This document shows positions 50,531-59,972 of a DNA stretch of 64,000 bases, piece by piece (the first letter of the stretch is position 1; each line of letters opens with the position of its first letter). Under the pieces are notes generated by a model. It worked only from the letters and a program-made list of their open reading frames with translations. It ran no database searches and was not told the DNA's origin. Made by a program: the position numbers and the translations under genes. Source of the DNA: Pseudoramibacter alactolyticus ATCC 23263 (lineage in GTDB: Bacteria; Bacillota; Clostridia; Eubacteriales; Eubacteriaceae). The stretch covers positions 1,267,332 to 1,331,331 of the forward strand of contig NZ_GL622359.1 of NCBI RefSeq assembly GCF_000185505.1, read 5' to 3'.

Positions 50531-51790
50531 ATGAAATCATTTTTTAAAAAATATCCCGGCCTGCTGCTAACCGTCGTGCTGGCGGCGGCCATCGCCTGCG
50601 CGCTGCCGCATTGTGAGCACACTCCGTCTTATCGGCCCGGGGGGCCTGTTAAAATTGCCCTTTGCGGAGAATCCCACGGCGTTTCGCCGCTGCTGGAGGA
50701 AGAGCTTGCGCTCTGGCATCAGTATTACCGCCGCGGCAGCCGGGATCTTTTTATCGAGGATGCCTATTTTACCGCGCAGGCGCTGAACCTCTGGATGCGC
50801 GCGGGGGACGACACCATTTTGAAGCGGATCTATCGCCACTCAAAGGGGTCGCCGTCCCACACGCCCGCGACGCTGGCCTTTTACCGCAGCATCAAGAAAA
50901 ATGAGCCGCAGACCGTTTTTCACGGCACCGATGTCGGCCATCGCTACGACACCGACGGCGCCTGGTATCTGACTTATCTGAAAAATCACGGCCGGACGCA
51001 CACCGAGGCGTACCGCCGAACGCTTGACAATATCCGCCAGGGAAAGCGCTATTACCGCTTCGATCTGTCGTCGCCGGCTGCAGATGCCTGGCGCGAGGCG
51101 CGGATGGTCGAAAACTTTGAACGGGAATATCGGTCCCTGAAAAAAAGCGGTCGTCGGCCGGTCGTCATGGGAATTTACGGCAGTTTTCACTGCGACATGC
51201 AAAATCCGGACGCGATGGCCTACCGGCTCCGCTCGGACCTGGGCGACATTCTGTCAACCCGGGATATGACACAGGCATTTCTGGCCGGCCGCAGCTACCG
51301 CCTCGGCTTCAGCTGTTTCGGCGCCGCCCTGCTGTTCGCGATCGCCCTGCCGAAGCTGATTCTGCGGCTTGCGTGGCCGCCGGCTCCGAAGGCATCGCCC
51401 GAAAACCGCATCCTCGCGGCCATGAAACGCATCGGAGCGGCCGCAGCGGCGACCGCCGCACTGATTTTTACCGCATGGGATCCGGTTATCTTCCGCGGCG
51501 CCGACGGCTATCTCTATGTGCCCGGCGACAATCTTTATCTACTGCTCATCCTCGGGCTGCTCGCGGTCTATGCGCGCTTCTGGATCCGCCGCTTCCGAAG
51601 CGGCTGCCCCCGGACCGCGCCCTATGCCGACTTTGCCGGTTTCCCGGCCGCCGATGCGACGCTCGTGTTTTTGATGCTTCTCCTTCTGGGGATTTACGGG
51701 CGGCAACTTTTGATGGCCGCCGCGGCCGTGATCTTCGGCGTCGGGGCCATTGGCCCAGCCGTGTGCCATTCCCGTTTGTCATCATGCTAA
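50531..51790 (+). CDS. Membrane protein with TIKI/EreA-like (ChaN-like) extracellular domain
   Basis: A 419-residue protein: an N-terminal signal anchor (KYPGLLLTVVLAAAIACAL), a soluble domain (about 35-255) and a C-terminal membrane domain of four to five helices (about 260-415). The soluble part begins ALCGESHGVSPLLEEELALW and has FIEDAYFTAQALNLWM and VMGIYGSFHCDMQNPD. The GESHG-glutamate-GxxH pattern resembles the TIKI/erythromycin-esterase/ChaN hydrolase group. Function is unknown. The ATG at 50531 follows GGAGG at the end of a tandem repeat array. Confidence 0.65.
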   Translation: MKSFFKKYPGLLLTVVLAAAIACALPHCEHTPSYRPGGPVKIALCGESHGVSPLLEEELALWHQYYRRGSRDLFIEDAYFTAQALNLWMRAGDDTILKRIYRHSKGSPSHTPATLAFYRSIKKNEPQTVFHGTDVGHRYDTDGAWYLTYLKNHGRTHTEAYRRTLDNIRQGKRYYRFDLSSPAADAWREARMVENFEREYRSLKKSGRRPVVMGIYGSFHCDMQNPDAMAYRLRSDLGDILSTRDMTQAFLAGRSYRLGFSCFGAALLFAIALPKLILRLAWPPAPKASPENRILAAMKRIGAAAAATAALIFTAWDPVIFRGADGYLYVPGDNLYLLLILGLLAVYARFWIRRFRSGCPRTAPYADFAGFPAADATLVFLMLLLLGIYGRQLLMAAAAVIFGVGAIGPAVCHSRLSSC

Positions 51791-52001
51791 AAACATGCCG
51801 GCCGCATGTCTTTTTAGTGCCGCCCGCCATAAATCGAGTTGCATCGGTTCTCTTTTCTGTGAATGCGTGGGATGGGGGCATTTGTCCGGCACGCCCTTTC
51901 CCTTGAGCGGTTCACTTGCTCGAAGGGCTTCACGCCAAATCGAATGCCCCCTCCAGCCGCAAAGCCCGGCACGCGGCCGGGCTTCGGTTTTGTCTTGGCC
52001 G

Positions 52002-52226
52002 TTATGCCAGGGCGACCGGGGTCACCGTGCGGCCGACGCGGCTGGCCGCCTTCACCGCGGCGATGGGGCTGCCGTCATAGGCGAAAAGCTTGTTGGCCAC
52101 CACCGTGTCCAGCGCCGCCTTGATTGCGGCATCATCCGCATCCGTCTTGTAATCCATCAGATTCAGGGTGCCGGTTCCCCCGGCTTCCGTGGTCCATTCA
52201 ATGGCCAGATATCTCGAAGTTTCCAT
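52002..52226 (-). CDS. DUF2922-family protein
   Basis: A 74-residue protein typical of DUF2922 (YLAIEWTTEAGGTGTLNLMD, AIKAALDTVVANKLFA, AASRVGRTVTP). Function unknown; it is almost always found with a DUF1659 gene, as here. AAAGGAGAA precedes the ATG. The 51791-52001 gap holds only a GCCCGGC/GCCGGGC hairpin. Confidence 0.87.
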   Translation of the reverse strand: METSRYLAIEWTTEAGGTGTLNLMDYKTDADDAAIKAALDTVVANKLFAYDGSPIAAVKAASRVGRTVTPVALA

Positions 52227-52263
52227 GTGTTCTCCTTTCGTTTCAAACGCCTTAGCCTTGCAT

Positions 52264-52488
52264 TCAGCCTTCGACCAGCTGGGTGGTCTCCACCCGGGAG
52301 ATGGTCTCCAGGGCCGGGGTGAGCATCAGACCGAGCCCCTTCGCCCCGGCGACAATCTGCTCGTCGCTGATATTCGGGTTGAGGTTTGCATAGGTTTTGC
52401 TGGTGGTTTTGACGCTGCCGTTATCCTGGACGCCGTAATTCAGGCGCACCCGGAGGGCCAGCGCGGTTCTTGTTGCTGTGATTGCCAT
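52264..52488 (-). CDS. DUF1659-family protein
   Basis: A 74-residue DUF1659 protein (LALRVRLNYGVQDNGSVKTT, KTYANLNPNISDEQI, ISRVETTQLVEG). Function unknown; the pair with DUF2922 is common in clostridia and bacilli. First gene of the pair, with its own promoter. Confidence 0.87.
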   Translation of the reverse strand: MAITATRTALALRVRLNYGVQDNGSVKTTSKTYANLNPNISDEQIVAGAKGLGLMLTPALETISRVETTQLVEG

Positions 52489-52549
52489 TTGATTACCTGC
52501 TTTCTTGTTTTTTGTCGGCAGGCCTGCCGTCGATCATGATCTTGATTTG

Positions 52550-52577
52550 ATGATACCCCTTTCAAAACGAAGCGCAA
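52550..52577 (-). promoter_or_regulatory. Probable promoter of the DUF1659-DUF2922 operon
   Basis: TTGCGC, 16 bases, TATCAT on the minus strand. The transcribed leader contains the palindrome CGGCAGGCCTGCCG (52516-52529). The rest of 52578-52950 shows no gene. Confidence 0.5.
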
Positions 52578-52949
52578 GGGCAAGATGGGGATGCGCGCCG
52601 AAAACCAGGGCGGCCGACTCTGCCCCGTCGGCGGATTTTTTGCTTTTTCTCGCGCGCGCCTTTTACCTTTATGTTTTATATTTAATAATAATGAAAGGTG
52701 GCCAATCTGGCCGGCATCGGGGGCGCCCGCTGCCGGCGTCCCTGCGCCCAAAGGCAGCGCATCCCGGCCCGATCGGCCCCGGACAAACAGGCCGGCGGAT
52801 GCCGCCGATGCGCGAAAGAAAAATTTAAGAATCGGTGGGGCGGCTTCTTTTTCCTTGGGGGCGTCTAAACGGAAAGGTGCGTTGTTTCCCTTGCGGGGGC
52901 TGTCCTTGCGAAGGGCCCGGGCCTTTCCTGACCGAGAAAAAGTTCCACA

Positions 52950-52980
52950 CAAAAAAAGCCGCTCTTTCGAGCGGCTTTTA
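52950..52980 (-). terminator. Terminator after flavodoxin gene
   Basis: AAAAGCCGCTC, GAAA loop, GAGCGGCTTTTTTT on the minus strand, 18 bases past the stop. Confidence 0.85.
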
Positions 52981-52998
52981 CGGTTTGGCCGGGCGGCT

Positions 52999-53517
52999 TT
53001 ACGCTAAGTTGTCCTTGGCCCACTTGGCCACCACATCGCCGGATTCGCCCACGCTGGCGCCGAGCACGGCAAGCCCCGGACCGACCTCCGCCCCCGGGCA
53101 GGCCTGCCGAAGCGCCTTGGCCGAGCCCGCAAGGCCGGCTCCCTCGTGGGTCATCACCGGGAAGACGCGCTTGCCGGCAAAATCCAGGGCTTCCAGCTGG
53201 GTAAAGATCGCCATCGGATAGGTGCCCCACCAGCAGGGGCCGGCCACCACGACGTTGTCGTAACCCGCGACGCTTGCCAGCTTGGCAATGAGCTCCGGAC
53301 GGGCCTTGTCGCGCAGTTCCTGCTTCGCCACATCGATGCACGCATAATAATCCGCCGGGTAAGGTTTCACCGTTCGCACCTCAAACAAATCCGCGTCCAC
53401 CGTCCGGGCGATCATCTGGGCCACGGCGGCCGTATTGCCCTTGTCGAGCACCTTCACGCTGCCGTCCACATAATTTTCGCCGGTGCGCGAATAATAAATC
53501 ACCAATGTTTTTGCCAT
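52999..53517 (-). CDS. Flavodoxin
   Basis: A 172-residue flavodoxin. The phosphate-binding loop is LVIYYSRTGENYVDGSVKVL with the SRTG turn (about 9-12), and VVVAGPCWWGTYPMAIFTQL supplies the aromatic FMN-stacking region. It carries low-potential electrons, a plausible partner for hydrogenase or other redox enzymes. AGGAGGT touches an ATG two codons upstream, so the ATG at 53517 (MAKTLVIYYS) has better spacing. Confidence 0.88.
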   Translation of the reverse strand: MAKTLVIYYSRTGENYVDGSVKVLDKGNTAAVAQMIARTVDADLFEVRTVKPYPADYYACIDVAKQELRDKARPELIAKLASVAGYDNVVVAGPCWWGTYPMAIFTQLEALDFAGKRVFPVMTHEGAGLAGSAKALRQACPGAEVGPGLAVLGASVGESGDVVAKWAKDNLA

Positions 53518-53903
53518 GATCATACCTCCTCTTTGCTGTTATTGCCATTATACGCCCCCGCGGCCCCGCACACAATGAGGCGCCCCGCTTTTTTAGCGCA
53601 TTCGCCGTCTTGAAGCCGGAGCCCTCGCATCGCCGCCATCCAAATCGACGACGGCGCCCCGACGCGGCCGCCCGAATCCCCATCGGGCCAAGTTTGATAA
53701 AACGATGTCAAAATTTCGTGAATTGCCAAAAATTTACCCTTCCTTGACAAAGTTTAAACTTATCTTGCACTTGTTTACATACAATTGTACAATATTCGTG
53801 TATTTCTTTATTTTTTCAAATAAACCCTGATCCATCATTCAAATCATCAAGGGCGATCGCGCCGCGCGCACCGCGGCCCCGCCGATCGTCAGAAAGGAGC
53901 CCC
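53518..53903 (+). promoter_or_regulatory. Intergenic region with hydrogenase-operon promoter
   Basis: The best promoter on plus is TTGCAC (53765-53770), 17 bases, TACAAT (53788-53793). Two palindromes flank it: AAGTTTAAACTT (53750-53761) just upstream and TACAATTGTA (53780-53789) over the -10. A consensus TTGACA at 53744-53749 has no good -10. About 110 bases of leader separate it from the first gene. The GC-rich 53524-53700 part shows nothing. Confidence 0.6.
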
Positions 53904-55742
53904 ATGAGCAGACTGGAACTTTACACCCCCGCCGCCGCCGAGCTGATGGTGGAGGAACTTTACAAAACGCTGGAGCGCCGCATCGAGGCGAGCCCGCCGG
54001 GGATTTGCCCCGTGGATACCACCCGGGCCTTTCTGGAGCTTTGCCACGCCCAGACCTGCGGCAAATGCGTGCCCTGCCGCATCGGCCTGCTGCAGCTCAA
54101 GCACCTGCTCACCGAGGTGCTCGACGGCGAGGCCACGATGGCCACCCTCGCCCTCATCGAGGAGACGGCCAGGTCCATCTCGGAAACGGCGGACTGCGCC
54201 ATCGGCTACGAGGCCGCCCACATGGTGTGGCGCTGCCTGCGCGAATGCCGGGACGATTTTGAGGCGCACATCAAAAGCGGACGCTGCCACTGCCTCACGG
54301 CTCAGCCGGTGCCCTGCGTCTCGCTGTGCCCCGCCCATGTGGACGTGCCGGGCTACATCGCCCTGGTGCGGGAGGGCCGCTATGCCGACGCCATCCGCCT
54401 GATCCGCAAGGACAATCCCTTCCCAGCCACCTGCGGCTATATCTGCGAGCATCCCTGCGAGGCGCGCTGCCGCCGCAACATCGTCGACGACGCGGTGAAT
54501 ATCTGCGGGCTCAAGCGCTTCACCGCCGACCATGCCGGCGTGGTGCCGCCGCCGCCCTGCGCGCCGGCCACCGGCAAAAAAATCGCCGTCATCGGCGGGG
54601 GGCCGGCTGGGCTTTCCGCCGCCTATTACCTGCAGCTGATGGGCCACCAGACCACGGTGTTTGAAATGCTGCCGGCCCTCGGGGGCATGCTGCGCTACGG
54701 CATCCCCAATTACCGCCTGCCCAAGCGCGAGCTTGCGCGTGACACCGACGCCATTTTGGCCACCGGGGTGAAGGTGCGCCACGGGGTTAAAATCGGCGAG
54801 GACCTCACCCTGGAGGCGCTGCGCCGCGACTTTGACGTGACGCTGATCACCATCGGCGCTTCCACCGACAAGAAGCTCGGCCTCGAACACGAGGACGCCC
54901 CGGGCGCCGTTTCCGCGGTGCGCTTTCTCCGGGATGTGGGCAAGGGGCTCACCACCGACCTCGCCGGCCGGCGCGTCGCCGTGGTCGGCGGGGGCAACGT
55001 GGCCATGGACGCCGTGCGCACGGCCGTGCGCCTCGGCGCGAAGAAAGTCAGCTGTGTGTACCGCCGCCGGGCGGCCGACATGACCGCCCTGGCCGGCGAA
55101 ATCGACGGGGCCCGGGAGGAGGGGGTCGAGCTGGCCACCCTCCGGGCGCCGGCGCGCATCGAGGTGGATCGCACCGGCCGGGTGTGCGCCCTTTGGGCCA
55201 CCCCCCAGATGATCTCCGCCATCAAGGACGGGCGCGCCTCGGTGGTGCCCTCGGGGGACGCCGATGTGCGCATCCCCTGCGACACCCTCATCGTCGCCAT
55301 CGGCCAGAACATCGAAACCGACCATTACGAAAATGCCGGCATCCCCGTGAAGCGCGGCACCATCTTCACCCTGCCCAACGGCGGCTTCCGCGGTCTGCCC
55401 GGCCTCTTTGCCGGCGGAGACTGCGCCTCGGGCCCGGCCACGGTGATCCAGGCCATCGCGGCGGCCAAGGTGATGGCGGCCAACATCGACGAATTTTTGG
55501 GCTATCGCCACGAGATCACCTGCGACGTGGCCGTCCCCGATCCCGCCATCGGCGACTTTGACCACGCGCCCTGCGGCCGGGTGGAACCCGGCGAGCGGGA
55601 AGCCAGCGAACGGGTGCGCGACTTCGAGGGCGTGGCCCTGTGCATGCAGCCGGCGGAGGCCCGTCAGGAGGCCTCGCGCTGCCTGCGCTGCGACCACTAC
55701 GGCTTCGGGATTTTTAAAGGCGGGAGGCAGCCCCAATGGTAA
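53904..55742 (+). CDS. NuoF-type 4Fe-4S domain fused to GltD-like NAD(P)H oxidoreductase
   Basis: A 612-residue fusion. Residues 1-135 are the C-terminal 4Fe-4S domain of NuoF/HydB (TCGKCVPCRIGLLQLKHLL and a later cysteine in ETADCAIGYEA). About 140-215 is the cysteine-rich Fer4_20 domain (CVSLCPAHVDVPGYIALVRE, CGYICEHPCEARCRR). About 220-560 is the two-dinucleotide-fold flavoprotein of glutamate synthase small subunits (IAVIGGGPAGLSAAYYL, AVVGGGNVAMDAVRTAVRLG, GGDCASGPATVIQAIAAAK). The NuoF FMN/NAD domain itself is absent. It overlaps the hydrogenase gene by seven bases and should connect it to NAD(P)H or ferredoxin. Confidence 0.88.
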   Translation: MSRLELYTPAAAELMVEELYKTLERRIEASPPGICPVDTTRAFLELCHAQTCGKCVPCRIGLLQLKHLLTEVLDGEATMATLALIEETARSISETADCAIGYEAAHMVWRCLRECRDDFEAHIKSGRCHCLTAQPVPCVSLCPAHVDVPGYIALVREGRYADAIRLIRKDNPFPATCGYICEHPCEARCRRNIVDDAVNICGLKRFTADHAGVVPPPPCAPATGKKIAVIGGGPAGLSAAYYLQLMGHQTTVFEMLPALGGMLRYGIPNYRLPKRELARDTDAILATGVKVRHGVKIGEDLTLEALRRDFDVTLITIGASTDKKLGLEHEDAPGAVSAVRFLRDVGKGLTTDLAGRRVAVVGGGNVAMDAVRTAVRLGAKKVSCVYRRRAADMTALAGEIDGAREEGVELATLRAPARIEVDRTGRVCALWATPQMISAIKDGRASVVPSGDADVRIPCDTLIVAIGQNIETDHYENAGIPVKRGTIFTLPNGGFRGLPGLFAGGDCASGPATVIQAIAAAKVMAANIDEFLGYRHEITCDVAVPDPAIGDFDHAPCGRVEPGEREASERVRDFEGVALCMQPAEARQEASRCLRCDHYGFGIFKGGRQPQW

Positions 55743-57478
55743 ATTGCACCATCGATCACATCCCGGTCACCGTGCCGGCAAACACCACCATCATGCAGGC
55801 GGCCGAATCGATCGGCATCGCCGTTCCCCATCTCTGCTTTTTGAAGGATCTGAACGAGATCGCCGCGTGCCGGGTGTGCGCGGTGGAGATCAAAGGCACC
55901 GATCGCCTGCTCACCGCCTGCAACAACGTCGTCGCCGAGGGCATGGCCATTTTAACCAATAGCCCCAAGGTTACCGTCGACCGGCGCCGCACTGTGCAGA
56001 TGATCCTCTCCCAGCATGATTTTCGCTGTGCGACCTGTGTGCGCAGCCGCAACTGCTCGCTGCAGGATCTGGCGGGGGATCTCAACATTCAGGACGTTCC
56101 CTTCGAGTCCTGCATCGAACGCCGCCCCTGGAACCGGGACTTTCCGCTGATCCGCGACGCGGCCAAATGCATCAAGTGCATGCGCTGCATCCAGGTGTGC
56201 GACAAGATGCAAAGCCTTGGCGTCTGGGATTTTGAGGGCACCGGCTCCCGCTCCACCGTGAACGTCTCCCACGCCCGCAATATCGAGGACGCAGGCTGCT
56301 CCCTCTGCGGCCAGTGCGTCACCCACTGCCCGGTGGGCGCGCTCTCCGAGCGGGACGATACCGGCCGCTTCCTGCGCGCCGTGATGGACCCGGACACCAC
56401 CGTTGCGGTGCAGGTCGCGCCGGCAGTGCGCACGGCCTGGGCCGAATCCCTGGGCCTGCCCCTGGAGGCGGCCCCGGTGGGCAAGATTTTTGACGCGTTA
56501 AAAAAAATGGGCGCGGATTACGTGTTCGACACGGCCTTCTCCGCCGATCTGACCATCATGGAAGAGGCGAACGAGCTGGTTGCGCGCTTTGCCGCCGGGG
56601 ATCTGGCCGAGCGCCCGATGTTCACCTCCTGCTGTCCCGGCTGGGTGCGTTTTCTCAAAAGTGAATATCCTCATCTCGAGAGCCGCCTCTCCACGGCCAA
56701 GTCGCCGATGCAGATGTTCGGCAGCGTGATGAAAACGGCCTTTGCCGAGGATCAGAATCTGGATCCGAACCGCCTCTTCTCCGTGGCGGTGATGCCCTGC
56801 CTCGCCAAGAAGAGCGAGGCCGAGATGCCCCTTTACGCCGGGGAATACGCCGGCCACGAGACCGACTGCGTGCTGACCACCCGGGAATTCGCCCGGCTGA
56901 TCCGCGCCTGCCACATCAACATGGCGACCCTCGAGGCCGTCCCGGCGGACACCCTGTATCAAAGCGTCTCCGGCGCGGGCATCATCTTCGGGGCGACCGG
57001 CGGCGTGATGGAGGCCGCCCTGCGCACGGCCTATCACACCCTAACCGGCCGCAACTGCCCCGGGGATCACTTCGCCGATGTGCGGGCGACGGGCCAAGAT
57101 ACCGGCGTCACCGAGGCAACCTTTGCCATCGGAGACACCTCCCTGCGCGTCGCCGCGGTGAGCGGTCTCGCGAACACCCGCCGTTTGATCGAAGCCCTCG
57201 AGGCCGGCCGGGCCCGCTACGATTTTGTGGAGGTGATGGCCTGCCCCGGCGGCTGTGTCGGCGGCGGCGGACAGCCCATCCACGACGGCGAAGAGCGCGC
57301 CTTCGCCCGGGGGAAGAATCTCTATTTCCTCGACCGCGGCGCACCGATTCGCCACTGCCACGAGAATCCGGATATCCGAGCGCTCTACCGCGACCATTAC
57401 GGCGAGCCGGGCAGCCCCGCCGCCCGCCGCCTGCTCCACACCGACCACCGTCACTGGGCCATGCCCCGCGGTTTATAA
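55736..57478 (+). CDS. [FeFe] hydrogenase, group A, four-domain type
   Basis: A 580-residue hydrogenase. N-terminal [2Fe-2S] domain (VPHLCFLKDLNEIAACRVCA), His-Cys cluster region (HDFRCATCVRSRNCSLQDL), two [4Fe-4S] motifs (CIKCMRCIQVC and CSLCGQCVTHCPVGA), then the H-cluster domain. The three H-cluster signatures are intact: TSCCPGW (about 297), MPCLAKKSE (about 355) and EVMACPGGCVGGGGQP (about 499). Pairing with a GltD-like subunit is the hallmark of the glutamate-synthase-linked group A2. It makes or consumes H2 in the cytoplasm; direction and redox partner are not settled. HydEFG maturases are not in the window. Confidence 0.94.
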   Translation: MVNCTIDHIPVTVPANTTIMQAAESIGIAVPHLCFLKDLNEIAACRVCAVEIKGTDRLLTACNNVVAEGMAILTNSPKVTVDRRRTVQMILSQHDFRCATCVRSRNCSLQDLAGDLNIQDVPFESCIERRPWNRDFPLIRDAAKCIKCMRCIQVCDKMQSLGVWDFEGTGSRSTVNVSHARNIEDAGCSLCGQCVTHCPVGALSERDDTGRFLRAVMDPDTTVAVQVAPAVRTAWAESLGLPLEAAPVGKIFDALKKMGADYVFDTAFSADLTIMEEANELVARFAAGDLAERPMFTSCCPGWVRFLKSEYPHLESRLSTAKSPMQMFGSVMKTAFAEDQNLDPNRLFSVAVMPCLAKKSEAEMPLYAGEYAGHETDCVLTTREFARLIRACHINMATLEAVPADTLYQSVSGAGIIFGATGGVMEAALRTAYHTLTGRNCPGDHFADVRATGQDTGVTEATFAIGDTSLRVAAVSGLANTRRLIEALEAGRARYDFVEVMACPGGCVGGGGQPIHDGEERAFARGKNLYFLDRGAPIRHCHENPDIRALYRDHYGEPGSPAARRLLHTDHRHWAMPRGL

Positions 57479-57488
57479 CCGAAACGCT

Positions 57489-57521
57489 AAGCCCCCGAAG
57501 TCTGCGCTTCGGGGGTTTTTG
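57489..57521 (+). terminator. Terminator of hydrogenase operon
   Basis: GCCCCCGAAG pairs with CTTCGGGGGT, then TTTT. Confidence 0.85.
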
Positions 57522-58034
57522 CGGGGGAACGCCGCGCCCACACTTTCGTTGGCAGAATATCCGGACCATCATGCGGACGCGATGAATCGCATCCCTGCGG
57601 GATCCTTGGTGAAGCCCCCCTTGCCAGTCGTCTGCTGTTTTCGAAAAAAAACCGCAAAAAGACCGCCGAGGAGCGTTCCAAGAGAACAAGCTGAAAGCGC
57701 AGTTCGATTGGTCAAAAGCGACCTCATCCGCCTTGCGTGAAACCAATCGATCACCCCCCTTCGCCTTCCCTCACAGAAGGACGAATCATTGCGACGAAAC
57801 GTTTGCCAGACGCTAAAAGGCACGAACCCATCGTGCTCTTCATCGATCTTTTGGCAATTTCAAATGCCCTCCATCTGGATTTGATCAATCAAATCCCTGC
57901 GAAATGTTTGTAGGGGCCTCCACTTTCCCCTTGCGCCCGCCGCGCCGCCCGCTATCTTCAAATCAAGGCACACAAAAAGCGGCCCCCTCGAGCCGCCTTA
58001 ATGCCAAAGCCGATCCTTCAAACGCGCCGCCCCG
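57522..58034. other. Intergenic stretch, no gene recognised
   Basis: About 510 bases with only low-complexity or Arg-rich frames. At 57973-58000 an AAAAAGCGGC/GCCGCCTT hairpin with a T run on the minus strand serves as terminator for the metal ATPase gene that ends at 58035. The rest looks like decayed sequence. Confidence 0.5.
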
Positions 58035-59894
58035 TCACTCGGACGGCGTCCCTTTATCCTTGGCCGCGAGCAAAAACGCGGCATTGACCACCACAAACAC
58101 CGAGCCGAAATTGTGCCACAGCGCCCCGGTCACCGGCGTGAGCACGCCCGAAGCCGAAAGGGCGATGGCCGTGAAATTGATGAGCATCGAGACGACGATG
58201 TTCACCTTGATGCGCGTCAGACACCGGCGGCACAGGGCAAACAGATAGGGCAGGCGGGCGATATCGTCCGCGACGAGCACGGCGTCCGCGCTTTCCACGG
58301 CGATGTCCGAGCCGATCCCGCCCATGGCAACGCCCGCATAGGCCGCGGCCAAAGCCGGCGCATCGTTCACCCCGTCGCCCACCATGGCGATCTTCGGCGC
58401 GGTTGGATCCGCCGCGTCATAGCGCACCGCCGCGAGCTTTTCGTCCGGCAGCAGCTCCCCGCGCACCGTGTCGATGCCGACGGCCCCGGCGACGGAAGCC
58501 GCCGCTTCGGCGTGATCCCCGGTGAGAAGCATCGGCACGATGCCCAGCCGCCTGATACCGGCCACCGCAGCCGCAGCCGCCGGCCGCAGGGTATCCGCCA
58601 GGACCAGGGTGCCGGCAAAGCGGCCGTCCACCGCGGCAAAAATCACCGTCTGGCCGCGTTCCGGCGCTGCAGCCGCCGGCAGCACCACCCCCTGCGCCGC
58701 AAGAAAGGCCCGCCGCCCGGCCATTACCGCATGGCCTTCCACCGTGCCGGCCACCCCTTGGCCCGGGGTCATCCTAAAATCCGTCGCCTCGGGCAAAGAA
58801 CCATCCGCCGCCTGTGCAATGGCTTTGCCCAGCGGATGCTCCGAGCGGGCCTCCACCGCCGCAGTCAGCCGCAGCAGGCGTCCGGCGTCACCATCCGCCG
58901 CGCGCACTGCGCGCACCGCCGGCTTTCCGACGGTGAGGGTACCGGTTTTGTCAAAGGCCAGGCGTTCCACCGCCGCGAGCCGCTCCAGGGCGTCCCCGGT
59001 GCGGATCAGCACGCCGTAGCGCGTCAGATTGCCGATAGCCGCCGCCACCGCCGTGGGCGTCGCGAGGACGAAGGCGCAGGGGCAAAACACCACGAGCACC
59101 GTCACCGCGCGCATCCACTGATGGGTCACAAGACCCGTGATCCCGGCGCAGGCCAGCGCCACCAGAACGAGCCAGCTGGCCCAGCGGTCCGCCAGGCCCA
59201 CGATGGGCGCCTTTTCCGCATCCGCCGCCTCCGCCAGGGCGATCACCCGGGCGAGGGCGCTGTCATCCCCGGCCGCCGTGACCCGCATGTCGAAGCTGCC
59301 ATAGCGGTTGACCGTGCCGGAGATCACCGCGTCCCCGGGGCCCGCATCCACCGGCAGGGGCTCCCCGGTCATCACGCTCTGATCCATCGAGGTCTGCCCG
59401 ACGGTGATGACACCGTCCGCCGGGACGGTCTCTCCAGCCACCACCCGCAGGATCTGCCCGACGGCCACGGTTTCCGCCGGCACCATCGCCACAGCGCCGT
59501 CCGCCGCGACGACCCGGGCCATTTTGGGCGCGAGCGCCACCAGCGCCGCGATGCCCCGGCGCGCCCGATGATCGGTGTAATCCTCCAGCAGGGAACCGAT
59601 CTGCATGATCAGCGCCACCTCGCCGGCGGCAAACCATTCGCCGGCGATCGCCGAGGCGATCAGCGCGATGGATACGAGCACGTCGGCCTTGATGTCGTGC
59701 TCGGTGACAAGCGCTGCGGCCGCCCCCGCCACGATGGGTACCCCGCATAAAATGATGCCCACCCAGGCGATGTTCACCGGCAGGGCCGAAAGCCCGCCGG
59801 CCAGCGAGGCGATGAGCGCCGCCGCCGAGATCCCCGCGCAGACGACGGTCACTTTTGTTTCGTTTGACAGCCAATTTTTGAGCAGTTGCTTCAT
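58035..59894 (-). CDS. Heavy-metal P1B-type ATPase without N-terminal metal-binding domain
   Basis: A 619-residue metal-pumping ATPase. It lacks an HMA or His-rich head and starts directly with helices. The membrane metal site is VVFCPCAFVLATPTAVAAAI (about 270), phosphorylation site FDKTGTLTVGKPAV (about 314), SEHPLGKAIAQ, and hinge VGDGVNDAPALAAA. The FCPCAFVLATPTA context differs from that of the ATPase at 36-38 kb, so a different metal is likely (copper, iron or zinc cannot be decided). GGAGG precedes the ATG. It is divergent from a TetR gene with a shared operator-like palindrome. Confidence 0.92.
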   Translation of the reverse strand: MKQLLKNWLSNETKVTVVCAGISAAALIASLAGGLSALPVNIAWVGIILCGVPIVAGAAAALVTEHDIKADVLVSIALIASAIAGEWFAAGEVALIMQIGSLLEDYTDHRARRGIAALVALAPKMARVVAADGAVAMVPAETVAVGQILRVVAGETVPADGVITVGQTSMDQSVMTGEPLPVDAGPGDAVISGTVNRYGSFDMRVTAAGDDSALARVIALAEAADAEKAPIVGLADRWASWLVLVALACAGITGLVTHQWMRAVTVLVVFCPCAFVLATPTAVAAAIGNLTRYGVLIRTGDALERLAAVERLAFDKTGTLTVGKPAVRAVRAADGDAGRLLRLTAAVEARSEHPLGKAIAQAADGSLPEATDFRMTPGQGVAGTVEGHAVMAGRRAFLAAQGVVLPAAAAPERGQTVIFAAVDGRFAGTLVLADTLRPAAAAAVAGIRRLGIVPMLLTGDHAEAAASVAGAVGIDTVRGELLPDEKLAAVRYDAADPTAPKIAMVGDGVNDAPALAAAYAGVAMGGIGSDIAVESADAVLVADDIARLPYLFALCRRCLTRIKVNIVVSMLINFTAIALSASGVLTPVTGALWHNFGSVFVVVNAAFLLAAKDKGTPSE

Positions 59895-59972
59895 GGCGAT
59901 GCCTCCTTTTGTGTCCGCCCGGCTTGCAAAAAACGCATCGCTCCCTTAAAATAAAAGACAGACAGCCGATAG

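Noticed and set aside
53744..53793. Rex-type operator ahead of the hydrogenase operon
   Set aside because: The palindromes do not match TTGTTAA-N4-TTAACAA closely enough to name the regulator.
53889..55736. 615-codon open frame antisense to the GltD-like hydrogenase subunit
   Set aside because: Composition is Gly/His/Ala-rich without domains; it mirrors the codon pattern of the real gene.
57560..57830. Minus-strand frames after the hydrogenase terminator, considered as a small gene
   Set aside because: No ribosome site, no family resemblance, Arg/Phe-rich translation.
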